A stretch of DNA of 64,000 nt, from positions 1 through 64,000 of the forward strand of contig JBBQHP010000020.1 in NCBI GenBank assembly GCA_038324085.1, given 5' to 3'. The translations under genes were made by a program, and so were the position numbers. Positions 29,274-38,354 of this stretch are shown here, one piece after another; the stretch's first letter is position 1, and each line of letters begins with the position of its first letter. The stretch is from Ga0077523 sp038324085. Its GTDB lineage: Bacteria; Pseudomonadota; Gammaproteobacteria; Burkholderiales; Ga0077523. A model generated the notes under the pieces. The model did no database searches. It was not told the DNA's origin and was given only the letters and a program-made list of their open reading frames with translations.

Positions 29274-29419
29274 GCCCGGCCCGGAAAAACGCAATGTCGC
29301 CGCGAACCATGCGCATCTGCACGAAGGAGATCTGCGGACGGGCCGCTCCGATTCCATCTTCCTGAGCGGTCCCCGCCGTACGTGTTGCCAGCAGTCCTCC
29401 GGAACTTGCCGCCACTGCC

Positions 29420-29983
29420 ATGCCCGAGAAGCCCGACGATGACGACATCTCCGCCTTCCGCCAGGAGGTGAAGGACGTCGCCCCGATCAAGGCGAAGACA
29501 CGCGTCGTCGCGCCGGTCAAACGACCGCCGCCGCTGCCGGTGCAGACCATGAGGGACGAGCAGGCGGCGCTCCAGGACAGCCTCAGCGATGTGATCGACG
29601 ACGACATTGCGGTCGAGGTCGGAGGTGAACTGTCGTACCGACGCGACGGCATTCCGCCCGACGCGCTGCGCAAGCTGCGGCGCGGTGTCTGGGTCCTGCA
29701 GGATCACCTCGACCTGCACGGGCTCACCTCCGACCAGGCGCGGGCGCTGCTCGCGAGTTTCCTCGGCGAGGCGGTCCGGCGCGGCATGCGCTGCGTGCGT
29801 GTGGTCCACGGCAAGGGGCATCGCTCGGCGAGCGGCGAACCGGTCCTCAAGCGCAAGGTCGCGCACTGGCTCGCGCAGCGCGACGAGGTCCTGGCTTTCG
29901 TGCAGGCGCGACCGGAGGATGGCGGTGGCGGCGCCGTCATGGTTCTCTTGAAAAGCGCGAAGCGATCGACCCCCGCGGGCTGA
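29420..29983 (+). CDS. Smr-domain protein (putative nuclease)
   Basis: The 187-residue protein has a charged, probably disordered N-terminal half and a C-terminal Smr domain (about 93-180). Diagnostic residues are LDLHGLTSDQAR (about 98-109) with the conserved D-x-H-G, and CVRVVHGKGHRS (about 126-137) with HGKG. Stand-alone Smr proteins of this size (SmrA/SmrB type) are DNA- or RNA-cleaving, and SmrB acts on collided ribosomes. Which one this is cannot be told. It follows trxB on the same strand after 146 bases. Confidence 0.9.
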   Translation: MPEKPDDDDISAFRQEVKDVAPIKAKTRVVAPVKRPPPLPVQTMRDEQAALQDSLSDVIDDDIAVEVGGELSYRRDGIPPDALRKLRRGVWVLQDHLDLHGLTSDQARALLASFLGEAVRRGMRCVRVVHGKGHRSASGEPVLKRKVAHWLAQRDEVLAFVQARPEDGGGGAVMVLLKSAKRSTPAG

Positions 29984-30074
29984 AAAGGAGTTGAGACCCG
30001 CGCAGGATTCCACGAGACTGCGAAGCGTCCCCGGGGCGATGCCGGGGCGTGCAATATCGACGAGGGGAACGACG

Positions 30075-31211
30075 ATGAAGACGTTTGCGCTGGGTGCCTG
30101 GGTCGCCGCACTGTTCGCGACCGCCGCCGGGCTGGGTACCGGCGCTGCGGACGCCGCGGAACAACGTGCCGGTGCGGCCAATCGCGGTTTGCCGCCCGGC
30201 GCCCTGCGGGCGCAGATGGTCGAGATCATGGACATGAACGGCTTCGAGCGGCCGCTGCCGGCCGTGTTCGGCTTCATACCGCTGGGCTGGCAGGCGCAAG
30301 GCGGCATCCAGTGGGGCCGGCAGTTCATGTGCACCAACGGCTACAACTTCAACTGGGTGGCCCGCTCGCCCGACGGTGCGCAGAGCGTGGCGATCCTGCC
30401 GCAGTTCAAATGGGAGCTGAACAACTACGGCGCAGGCCCCAGCACGCCCGGCTGCGGGAGCGCGCAGATCACTTCCATTCAGCAGTATCTGCAGCAGATG
30501 CTGGCCAGCATGCGTCCGGATGCCCGAATTCTCGAAGTGCACCCGCGCCCGGACCTCGTCGCGAAATTCCAGCATCTCAACCAGGCCACTCCCACTGCGA
30601 TGGGTGAAATGCGGACCTGGGTCGAAGCGGGCGAGGCGCAGTTCGGGTTCAAGGAACAGGGTCGCGACATGCGCGGAGTCATCGTATCCACGGCGGTGTT
30701 TTCGCTGATGCGATCGCGCGGCGTATCGCCCGGACAGACCATGGATGCGCTGACCGGCTTCGTCTTCCCCGGTTTTGCGGCGACGGGTCCGGCCGGACAG
30801 TTCAATCCCCAGTTCGCCGAGGCCATCCGGCAATCGTTCCTGCCCAATCCCGCCTGGCAGGCACAGATCGCCCGCCACAATGCCGCGATCTCCAAGGTCG
30901 CAGCCGAAGAGATCCGCAAGCAGGCCAAGGCGATTTCCGAGGCCAACGACTACATCAGCCTGTTGCGTCGGCAGACGGCCGACATGCGCGCCAAGAGCGA
31001 CGAGCGCCGCCAGCGCGAGTTCGGCGAAGTCATCAAGGGCGTCGAGACCTACGACGACCCCAACGCGGCCGCCGGCCAGGTCGAGTTGTCGAGCATGTAC
31101 AACCACGCCTGGCGATTGAACGACGGGAGCTACGTACTTTCCAACGATGCTGGCTTCGAGCCCTATCGCGATCTCGGCGTGGAAGGCCGACAGTTGGAGC
31201 GCACGCGCTAG
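30075..31211 (+). CDS. Exported protein of unknown function
   Basis: The ATG at 30075 is chosen over upstream in-frame starts because GAGGGG lies 8 bases before it and a clean signal peptide follows (KTFALGAWVAALFATAAG, cut near ADAAEQ). The 378-residue product has a segment with paired aromatics (FGFIPLGWQAQGGIQWG, about 55-71), a central alpha/beta region and a long charged helix around 290-330 (QTADMRAKSDERRQREF). The last 40 residues (WRLNDGSYVLSNDAGFEPY) look like a small beta sheet. I do not recognise the family. It is probably periplasmic, has no lipobox, and stands alone. Confidence 0.8.
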   Translation: MKTFALGAWVAALFATAAGLGTGAADAAEQRAGAANRGLPPGALRAQMVEIMDMNGFERPLPAVFGFIPLGWQAQGGIQWGRQFMCTNGYNFNWVARSPDGAQSVAILPQFKWELNNYGAGPSTPGCGSAQITSIQQYLQQMLASMRPDARILEVHPRPDLVAKFQHLNQATPTAMGEMRTWVEAGEAQFGFKEQGRDMRGVIVSTAVFSLMRSRGVSPGQTMDALTGFVFPGFAATGPAGQFNPQFAEAIRQSFLPNPAWQAQIARHNAAISKVAAEEIRKQAKAISEANDYISLLRRQTADMRAKSDERRQREFGEVIKGVETYDDPNAAAGQVELSSMYNHAWRLNDGSYVLSNDAGFEPYRDLGVEGRQLERTR

Positions 31212-31502
31212 TGTCCCCTCACCCTTCGCAACCAGGGTCCGGATCGGGCCTCGAATCGCCGGACCAAGGTGCTGTTCGAGCACCCTGCGAATGCCCTGAG
31301 GCGCGGCCTCCTGCGACTCGATAGCAAGACGGCTCCGTCACGTTCGATTGTCGGTCCGACGACGTCCCGCGGCAGACCTCCGACCTGCGCGCCTCCGTCC
31401 GAGTTGCCGCCATGAATGATCATTGCGCCGACATTGAATGGTGCCGCGGCCGTCCTGCACATCACAACCGGTCTTCGATGCGCGACAAGGCGCGCTCTGG
31501 CT

Positions 31503-32648
31503 TCAGCCTTTGCCGACGATCGTGCGCTTCTTCTTTTCGGGGTCGTCGAAAGTGAGGCTGTGGGCAATCGCCGGGCACGAGACGTTCTTGCCGCGGATCT
31601 CGAGCCTGGTTCCGTGCACCGCATAAGCCGGATCGACGCGCGCGATGGCCATCGAGCGGTTGGTAAGCTTCGACACCATGCCGCACGTGATCACGCCGAC
31701 TTTCCTGCCACCGGCCCAGAGTTCGTCGCCGCCGTCCGTTGGCTTTTCGGTCTCGGCCAGCACACCGAATATCCGGATGCGCTCCTTGCCTTTCAGCGCG
31801 TAGTGCCGCTCGGCCCCGCGGAACCCGGTCTTGCCGGGACTCACCGTGAAATCGAGCCCGAGTTCCCACAGCGAATCACCGTCCACCGCATCGGGGGTCT
31901 CGTACGGATACATCTGCGCATTGTCGTAGGGGTAGAACAGCAGATAGGACTCGACACGCAGCATGTCGAGCACCGTGAACCGGCACGGGATGATGCCCAT
32001 GGATCGGCCTTCCTGCAGGATCGTGTCCCACAGATAAACGACATCCCTGGCGCCGACGAACAGCTCGTAGCCCCGCTCGCCGGTGTAGCCGGTGCGCGAG
32101 ATCATCACGTGGCGCCCGAACAGCGTGGCCGGGCGATGATGGAAATAGTTGAGGTCGTGGATACCGGGGACATGCTTCGCGAGGAATTCGACGGACAGCG
32201 GTCCCTGGAGCAAGATGTCGTGAAGGTCGTCATCGAACTTGATCGCGACGTCCCTTCCGACGGCCGAACGCGCGATTTCTTCCTGTCCGGTGCCACTGCC
32301 ATGTACCAGCAGCCACGAACTGGGCGCGAGCCGGTAGCAGATGCAGTCCTCGGTGAAATAGCCGGCGTCGTTCAGCATGGACGCGTAGACCGATTTCCCC
32401 GGATAGACCTTCGACAGGTCGCGCGTGGTCGCGTGGTTGAGCACGGCGGTCGAATCGGGACCGGTCAGGTGAACTTTCTTGAGGCCGCTCACATCCATCA
32501 GCCCGGCCGTCGTGCGTATCGCGATGTGCTCCTCGTACATGTCCTTGTCGTAGGTCCACGCGGTACCCATGCCATTCCAGTCCTCCAGTTTCGATCCCAA
32601 CGCGAGGTGCCGGTCCTTCGGTGCCGAGGTTCTCCACGAATCCGCCAT
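31503..32648 (-). CDS. GcvT-family folate-dependent methyl/aminomethyl transferase
   Basis: I chose the ATG at 32648, which has AGGA just upstream. The upstream extension reads like non-coding sequence. The 381-residue protein has the GcvT fold: TTAGLMDVSGLKKVHLTGPD (fragments, about 45-65), SRTGYTGERGYELFV (about 206-220, the folate-site GYTGE..YE motif) and SPGKTGFRGAE near 285. Relatives include glycine-cleavage T protein, DMSP demethylase DmdA and folate-linked O- or N-demethylases. No gcvH/gcvP genes are nearby, so it is probably a stand-alone demethylase that hands a one-carbon unit to tetrahydrofolate (inference). It sits beside a short-chain dehydrogenase remnant. Confidence 0.8.
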   Translation of the reverse strand: MADSWRTSAPKDRHLALGSKLEDWNGMGTAWTYDKDMYEEHIAIRTTAGLMDVSGLKKVHLTGPDSTAVLNHATTRDLSKVYPGKSVYASMLNDAGYFTEDCICYRLAPSSWLLVHGSGTGQEEIARSAVGRDVAIKFDDDLHDILLQGPLSVEFLAKHVPGIHDLNYFHHRPATLFGRHVMISRTGYTGERGYELFVGARDVVYLWDTILQEGRSMGIIPCRFTVLDMLRVESYLLFYPYDNAQMYPYETPDAVDGDSLWELGLDFTVSPGKTGFRGAERHYALKGKERIRIFGVLAETEKPTDGGDELWAGGRKVGVITCGMVSKLTNRSMAIARVDPAYAVHGTRLEIRGKNVSCPAIAHSLTFDDPEKKKRTIVGKG

Positions 32649-32766
32649 GTTCCTGCCTTCCTCTGTCGTGCATGTTTGAAGGTTCTGTGCCATCCCGGTA
32701 CGGGGCTGCCGGAAGGTGTGGATCGGGGTCAACCAAGCCGGCGCACCGCCGATGGCTGTTCATCCG

Positions 32767-32970
32767 GATCGTGTAGTCGCCGCCGTCGGCACCAAGTAAA
32801 GCGCCGATGAAACACGATCTCCCGTCGGATGCGAGCAGCATGGCCACCGGCGCGATCTGATCGACCCGGCCGGCGCGCCCGATGGTCAGCGCGGCAAGAT
32901 TGCGGCGGCGCCATGGTTCGGGAATCTTGCCCCTCATTTCGGTGTCGCCCGGACCTGGAAACCGGGCGCA
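32767..32970 (-). pseudogene. 3' remnant of a short-chain dehydrogenase/reductase gene
   Basis: After an in-frame TGA the frame reads FPGPGDTEMRGKIPEPW, then IGRAGRVDQIAPVAMLLASDG, then FIGALLGADGGDYTIR. This is the recognisable C-terminal third of an SDR enzyme (PG..TEM loop, GR.G..D.IA..A.LLASD, GA...DGG). No Rossmann N-terminus or catalytic YxxxK lies upstream. The frame also runs on past the expected end without a stop. It is therefore a decayed fragment, left just upstream of the GcvT-like gene on the same strand. Confidence 0.6.
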
Positions 32971-33665
32971 TCACGTCCTTCGCAGTTTCCTCTGCGGCGT
33001 TTTGTCTTGAGGTCGGGCACTACTGCATCTATGCCTTCGCCTGCACAAGCCGGCGCTATTGCTATTGCGCATCCGATACTGCAGGCGGCGCCGGCAAAGA
33101 ATGCTTTCTTGCGTTCAAGCCCATTCGTTGCCGCGCTCCCACTCAGTGCATCCAATTGAAAGGCTCCACGGGTCGTAGCGCGGGCGGCGGACCAGCTTCA
33201 CGACCGTGCCGGAACGCCCGCTACTGACGGATGCGCTGCTCTCTCGGAGCAACGCATTGCTGCGTTCCCCCGAGCATGCTGTTCAACAAATGGTCATGCG
33301 ATGCAGGCTACGCACGATCGATACCATCCGACGGATTCAAGCGTATGAACGACCAATATGTTTTCATTCAACGTTCTGTAACTCGGATCGTTCATTCGCA
33401 CTGAAGCGGACTCGCACGAAACCGTGCCCCTTGGGGTCTACGCGCCCAACATTCGAGCGCCTCGGGCGATGGCGATCCTTCCGAGACCGGAGACTCCTCC
33501 GGGATTCCGCTTTCGTACATGGTTTTCGACTGCGCAGGAACGCTGCGAGAGCGCGCTTCAGGCCGTTCGATCGCGCCCTCCCCCTACCCACTGGTGGTGT
33601 TGTCCTACAAGAAAATGCGACGCCGGGCGGTACCGGCGTCAGCGCCGCGCCCGCATGCTTCAGGC
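32971..33665. other. Gap of about 700 bases without a recognised gene
   Basis: Between the SDR remnant and the ybhP-like gene no frame gives a believable protein. Composition is uneven: about 33290-33400 is less GC-rich than its surroundings. With the SDR fragment this looks like a site of gene loss or old rearrangement. No transposase or terminal inverted repeats were seen. A short hairpin GCATGC-TTCAG-GCATGC lies at 33652-33668, across the start chosen for the next gene. Confidence 0.45.
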
Positions 33666-34436
33666 ATGCACGATCCAACGCCAACGTCGTCGCCGCGCCT
33701 GCTGCGCGTCCTGACCGTCAACATTCACAAAGGCTACGACGCATTCAACCGCGCATTCGTGCTGCGCGAATTGCGCGAAGCCGTGCGCGAAGTTCGTAGC
33801 GACCTGGTATTCCTGCAGGAAGTCGAGGGCGCTTCGAGCCGTTCCAACGGGGCCTCCGTAGGCGCGCAGTACGAATACCTCGCGGACCAGATCTGGTCCG
33901 ATCACGCCTACGGGCGCAATGCAGTCGCCCAGGGCCAGGACCACGGCAACGCCGTCCTGTCGCGCCTGCCGGTCCTGCGCAGCCGCAACCACGACGTATC
34001 GTTGCCGCCGGCCGAGCCGCGTGGGCTGCTCCATTGCGTGCTCGCGGAACCGAGCGATCGGCACGAACTGCACGTGATCTGCGTCCACCTGGGGCTCAGT
34101 GAAGCGCATCGACGCCACCAGCTGATGCAGTTGTGCGAGACGGTGCGTCGCGAGGTGCCGCCCGACGCGCCGCTGGTCGTAGCCGGCGATTTCAACGATT
34201 GGCGTTCGCGCGCCGACGGGGTGCTCGGATTGTGCGGCCTGAACGAAGTGTTCCGCCACGCGCATGGCCAGCACGCCCGCAGCTTTCCGGCCCGCTGGCC
34301 GTTGCTGCGGCTGGATCGGATCTACGTGCGCGGAGTCGCTTCGTCCCGCCCGATCGCGATGCCGCGTCGGCCCTGGGCGCGCTTGTCCGACCATGCGCCG
34401 CTCGCGGCCGAGATCGAACTGCCGGAGGCGCCATGA
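33666..34436 (+). CDS. ybhP: Endonuclease/exonuclease/phosphatase-family protein, YbhP type
   Basis: The 256-residue protein has the metal-dependent EEP fold: LRVLTVNIHKGYDAFNR (about 13-29), the catalytic glutamate E52 in VFLQEVEG, GNAVLSRLP, HVICVHLGL, AGDFNDWRSR, LDRIYVRG and the final SDHAPL. The start at 33666 places the conserved core about 10 residues in. Upstream ATGs in the same frame exist, and no clear Shine-Dalgarno decides. Its stop overlaps the clsB start (ATGA). The order with clsB and ybhN is the same as E. coli ybhP-clsB-ybhN, suggesting a shared role in membrane lipids. The actual substrate is unknown. Confidence 0.88.
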   Translation: MHDPTPTSSPRLLRVLTVNIHKGYDAFNRAFVLRELREAVREVRSDLVFLQEVEGASSRSNGASVGAQYEYLADQIWSDHAYGRNAVAQGQDHGNAVLSRLPVLRSRNHDVSLPPAEPRGLLHCVLAEPSDRHELHVICVHLGLSEAHRRHQLMQLCETVRREVPPDAPLVVAGDFNDWRSRADGVLGLCGLNEVFRHAHGQHARSFPARWPLLRLDRIYVRGVASSRPIAMPRRPWARLSDHAPLAAEIELPEAP

Positions 34437-35650
34437 ACTCGCGCTGGTTGCCTGGAAACCGCTTCAGCCTGCTCGAGAACGGCGAGGAGTTCTACCCGCG
34501 GGTGTTCGATGTCATCGCGAACGCCGAGCGCGAAGTGCTGCTCGAGACCTTCATCCTGTTCGACGACAAGGTCGGACGCGCCTTGCAACAGGCCCTGATG
34601 CAGGCAGCGCAGCGCGGCGCCGAAGTGCATGTGCTGATCGACGGCTGGGGTTCCCCGGATCTGTCGGAGTCGTTCACGCGCCCGCTGCTCGACGCCGGCG
34701 TCAAGATGCGCAGCTTCGAACCCGTCCAGCGCGTGTTCGGCGCCCGCGTCAACATGCTGCGGCGCATGCATCGCAAGCTTCTCGTGGTCGATGGTCGGCG
34801 CGCGTTCGTCGGCGGCATCAACTATTCGATCGATCATCTCGCCGAATACGGACCTCTCGGCAAGCAGGACTATGCGGTCGAGATCGAAGGCCCGCTCGTC
34901 GGCCAGATCCGGGCCTTCTGCCGTGCGAGCCTGGAGAGCCCGCAGCCCCCGCGACGGCTGTGGCTGCGCCGCTGGCTGGCAAGCCACCGCGGCGCGCGCG
35001 GCGACGAGGCCGCAAGCGGCACGGAAGACGGCGCGCGGGCCGCTTTCGTGACACGCGACAACCATGCGCACCGCACCGATATCGAGCGTGAATATCGCGC
35101 GGCGCTGCGTGGCGCGCGCGAGCGCGTCGTCATCGCCAACGCCTATTTCTTTCCCGGCTATCGTCTGCTGCGCGACCTGCGTCGGGCGGCGCGCCGCGGC
35201 GTGCGCGTGGATCTGATCCTCCAGGGTTGTCCCGACATAGTGGTGGTACAAAAGGCGGCAACCCTGCTCTACGGTTACCTGATTCGCGCCGGCGTACGCG
35301 TCTACGAATATTGCGAGCGCCCCCTGCATGCGAAGGTGGCAGTGATCGACGACAAATGGGCGACTGTCGGCTCGAGCAATCTCGACCCGACCAGCCTCGG
35401 CCTCAATCTCGAATCCAATGTGATCGTGCGCGACACGACCTTCGCGCGGCAGGTGCGCGAACGGCTCGAACAACTATTGCAACAGCGGTGCGAACTGGTG
35501 CAATTGCCGACGCCCGGACGACTGGGCGCCGCCTGGATCGCGTTGCGCAGTTTCGTCGTGTTCCACGCCATGCGGCGCTTTCCCGTGTGGGCGCAGCGCC
35601 TGCCGGGCAGCACGCCGCGGGTCGTGCCGGTGCAGGTCGACCCGACATGA
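34433..35650 (+). CDS. clsB: Cardiolipin synthase B
   Basis: The ATG at 34433 overlaps the preceding stop. The 405-residue protein lacks the N-terminal membrane helices of ClsA and starts with LPGNRFSLLENGEEFYPRV, the ClsB pattern. Catalytic HKD boxes are H113-x-K115-x4-D120 (MHRKLLVVDG with GGINYS) and the second in LHAKVAVIDDKWATVGSSNLDP near residue 310 (fragments). ClsB makes cardiolipin from phosphatidylglycerol and can also make phosphatidylglycerol. It is the second synthase gene in the window, the other being at 13044-14477. Confidence 0.94.
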   Translation: MNSRWLPGNRFSLLENGEEFYPRVFDVIANAEREVLLETFILFDDKVGRALQQALMQAAQRGAEVHVLIDGWGSPDLSESFTRPLLDAGVKMRSFEPVQRVFGARVNMLRRMHRKLLVVDGRRAFVGGINYSIDHLAEYGPLGKQDYAVEIEGPLVGQIRAFCRASLESPQPPRRLWLRRWLASHRGARGDEAASGTEDGARAAFVTRDNHAHRTDIEREYRAALRGARERVVIANAYFFPGYRLLRDLRRAARRGVRVDLILQGCPDIVVVQKAATLLYGYLIRAGVRVYEYCERPLHAKVAVIDDKWATVGSSNLDPTSLGLNLESNVIVRDTTFARQVRERLEQLLQQRCELVQLPTPGRLGAAWIALRSFVVFHAMRRFPVWAQRLPGSTPRVVPVQVDPT

Positions 35651-36645
35651 GTCCCGGGGCACAGCGGACATGGTACTGGGTCAAGCGCGTGGCGCCGTGG
35701 GTCATCGCCGTACTGGTGCTGACTCTGATCGCGCATCAGGCGCACACCATGGACTGGCCGGCAGTCTGGAAAGCCTTGCGGACGCAGTCGCCGACCCGGC
35801 TTGCAGCGGCGGCCGCCATGGCCCTCGCGAGCTATTGCCTGTATGCGAGTTTCGACCTGATCGGGCGCCATCTCACCGGTCACCGTCCCTCGGCTGTTCG
35901 TACGGTCAGCACTGCAGCCATCAGCTACGCGTTCAATCTCAACTTCGGCGCCCTGGTGGGCGGCGTCGCGCTGCGACTCCGGTTGTACGCGCGTCTGGGA
36001 CTGGAGACGCCCACGGTGCTGCAGATCGTTGCGCACAGCATGATGACGAACTGGATCGGCTACCTTTGGGTAGCGGGGGCAGTAATGACATGGGCACCGC
36101 CACCGCTGCCCGATTCCTGGGCGCTGGCCGATACCGGGCTGCGTGCCATCGGGGTCGCGATGATGGCGGTGGCCCTCGCCTACCTGGCCCTGTGTCGCTT
36201 CTCGCGCCGGCGCGAGTTCACCATCCGCGGGCACGCATTGATCCTGCCCAGCGGCCGGCTGGCCGCCCTGCAGGCGGTGGCCGGCGGTGCGAACTGGCTG
36301 CTGATGGGCGTCATCATCTGGAGCCTGTTTGCCGGACGCATCGACTACCCGACCGCGCTGGGGGCGCTGCTGCTGGCGGCGGTCGCGGGTGTGGTGACTT
36401 CCGTGCCCGCCGGCCTCGGCGTGCTCGAGGCCGTATTCATTGCAACCCTCGATGGCCGCCTGCCAGCAGTCGAGGTACTGGCCGCGGTGCTTGCCTACCG
36501 AGCCGCTTACTACCTGGTCCCGTTGGCCCTTGCCCTGCCGGCGTACGGCTTGAGGGAGGCGGCTACGCGACGCGACGCGACGCGCGCCTCTGGCGGGTCG
36601 CTGGCAGTGGCGGACTCGGGCACGTCCGCGGCGTCCGCACGTTGA
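35647..36645 (+). CDS. ybhN: YbhN-family integral membrane protein (UPF0104)
   Basis: The 332-residue protein overlaps clsB by 4 bases and has about eight membrane helices. The typical UPF0104/flippase-like features are ISYAFNLNFGALVGGVALRLRLYARLG (fragments, about 97-123) and VTSVPAGLGVLEAVFIATL near 255, the region that in LPG_synthase_TM proteins faces the lipid path. The C-terminal tail is short and Ala/Ser/Arg-rich. Membership in the ybhP-clsB-ybhN operon suggests it handles the lipids made by ClsB, for example as a transporter or flippase (inference). Confidence 0.9.
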   Translation: MSPGAQRTWYWVKRVAPWVIAVLVLTLIAHQAHTMDWPAVWKALRTQSPTRLAAAAAMALASYCLYASFDLIGRHLTGHRPSAVRTVSTAAISYAFNLNFGALVGGVALRLRLYARLGLETPTVLQIVAHSMMTNWIGYLWVAGAVMTWAPPPLPDSWALADTGLRAIGVAMMAVALAYLALCRFSRRREFTIRGHALILPSGRLAALQAVAGGANWLLMGVIIWSLFAGRIDYPTALGALLLAAVAGVVTSVPAGLGVLEAVFIATLDGRLPAVEVLAAVLAYRAAYYLVPLALALPAYGLREAATRRDATRASGGSLAVADSGTSAASAR

Positions 36646-36971
36646 TCGAGGACGGCGCGAAGCGCGCGTGACGCACAGCCCGCATGTCCGGTCATGCGGG
36701 GCGCTCAAACGGCTGCAGCGCGCGGACGGTCGTTGAACGACGTCGATCCTCGAATGCCTTGCGTCGTCGGCGATGGGTACGCCCAGCGCCAGCGATGGGC
36801 GCACCGCCCGCGCGCAGCCCAACCCCGCGACCCGCGACCCAAGCGTTCCCCGGAGTACTGGCGTGGCTTTGCGGCACCACCGCCCCCGAGCGGTCGGGCC
36901 AGAATCGAGGCCGGTACCGCACCCAGCTTTGAGCCACGGCGACTTGCCGCAGCGCCGACGAATTGGGTCGG
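36646..36971. other. Gap of 326 bases after ybhN, with one hairpin
   Basis: The two genes converge here. An 8-bp perfect hairpin CCCGCATG-TCCGGT-CATGCGGG lies at 36679-36700, 34 bases after the ybhN stop. It has no T-run, so it is at most a weak terminator or an mRNA 3' end structure. I see nothing else: the remaining frames are short and Arg/Pro-rich. Confidence 0.5.
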
Positions 36972-38249
36972 CTAGGTCTTCTCGAAGTCGATGCGCTCGT
37001 CGATGGGCAGGCCCTGCAAAAAACGCCGCAGGCAGTCCAATCCCATCTCCACCGTGCCGAGACGGATCCATTCGCGTCCCCCCAGCAGCCGGCTGCGACG
37101 CACGACGACACCCGCGGCAGATGCGATCGCCAGACACACGGTCCCGCCCAGTTCGAGCCGATCGTCGCCTTCGTCGAGGGCCACCAGCACTGCCAGCGCG
37201 TGCGTCGCGCCGCCAGCGGTCCGCATGGCCTCGGCGACCGACGCGGCAATGGAGACCGTAAGCTCGCCGGCGATGCCCGCCGGGTCGAGCCCAAGGGCGG
37301 TCATGACCTCGGCGATCTCGCGCGCCACGAGGCCGCGACGGAATACCCGTTCCGCGCCGGCGAGGGGCGCAAGGCGCGCCGCAATGGCGCCCCCGGTGAA
37401 TGTCTCCACTACCGTCAGCGTCGCCTGCACCCGCTGGAGCGCCTCGAGCACCACGCCCTCGAGCTTGTCGTTGTCCTCCGCCAGGATGAAATTGCCCAGG
37501 CGACTGCGCACCTCCGCCTCGATCGGCGCGAGCCTGCGCGTCACCTCCTCCGCATCGGCACCCCGCATCACGAGCTTCGTTTCCAGTTGCGGGTAATGGG
37601 CGCGGAAGCCGAGCTTGAGACTGCCGTCCGGCGCCATTGCTTCGAGATCGGCGAGCAGCCCGTCGGCGCGCGATTCGCCGATGCCGAACGAATGGAACCG
37701 CTTGAGCCGGTTCACCGTAGGCTGGCCGCCGCGCGCAAGCAGGCGCGGAATGATCTGCTCGTCCAGCATTCGATGCAGCTCTCGCGGTACGCCGGGCGTG
37801 AAGAAGAATCGTGCCCGGCCGATGTCGAGTGCGAATCCACAGGCAGTGCCGATCGGATTGTCGAGCCGTTCGGCGCCGGCCGGCAACATGGCCTGCTTGC
37901 GATTGTTGGGCGGCATGACGCGCGCGCGCCGTTGAAAGTACGCCTCCATCCGAGCGTACCACTCGGCGTCGAATTCCAGTTCGAAGCCCGAGGCCCTGGC
38001 GGCAATCTCCTGGGACAGGTCGTCCACGGTCGGCCCCAGCCCGCCATTGACGATCACCGCGTCGGCCCGCTCGGCCGCGCGCCCGAAAGCCTCGAGCAGC
38101 GTGTCCCGGTTGTCGCCAACGGTCGTGCCCCACCGCACTTCCAGTCCGGCGTCACCGAGCCTCTGGCTGATGTGGCTGAAGTTGGTATTGACGGTCGCGC
38201 CGGTCAGGACTTCGTCACCGGTGCAGATGATCTCGATACGGGCGTTCAT
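36972..38249 (-). CDS. CinA-family protein (competence/damage-inducible, with nicotinamide-amidase-like part)
   Basis: The 425-residue protein begins with the MoaB/CinA domain: IICTGDEVLTGATVNTN (about 7-23), VIVNGGLGPTVDDLSQEI (about 66-83) and FFTPGVPREL. The C-terminal part (about 265-425) is a CinA_C-like domain with TLTVVETFTGGAIAARLAPLAG (fragments). Here the usual S-x-T-G-G nucleophile loop reads ETFTGG, with E-T-F in place of the common E-S-C or E-S-x, so amidase activity (NMN deamidation) is uncertain. Length fits full CinA. It is divergent from the cupin gene, with a large palindrome between them. Confidence 0.88.
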   Translation of the reverse strand: MNARIEIICTGDEVLTGATVNTNFSHISQRLGDAGLEVRWGTTVGDNRDTLLEAFGRAAERADAVIVNGGLGPTVDDLSQEIAARASGFELEFDAEWYARMEAYFQRRARVMPPNNRKQAMLPAGAERLDNPIGTACGFALDIGRARFFFTPGVPRELHRMLDEQIIPRLLARGGQPTVNRLKRFHSFGIGESRADGLLADLEAMAPDGSLKLGFRAHYPQLETKLVMRGADAEEVTRRLAPIEAEVRSRLGNFILAEDNDKLEGVVLEALQRVQATLTVVETFTGGAIAARLAPLAGAERVFRRGLVAREIAEVMTALGLDPAGIAGELTVSIAASVAEAMRTAGGATHALAVLVALDEGDDRLELGGTVCLAIASAAGVVVRRSRLLGGREWIRLGTVEMGLDCLRRFLQGLPIDERIDFEKT

Positions 38250-38354
38250 GGTGTCCCGGGGTTTGCCTCGCCATGCCGACGGCCGGGATGGCGTCACGGT
38301 GGGCGAGGATACCTCATGCCCCGGCGGACGCCTCCGCGTGGCGCCCGTGCATCC

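Noticed and set aside
36679..36700. Terminator for ybhN
   Set aside because: A perfect 8-bp hairpin exists, but no T-run follows it on either strand, so it is only mentioned in the gap entry.
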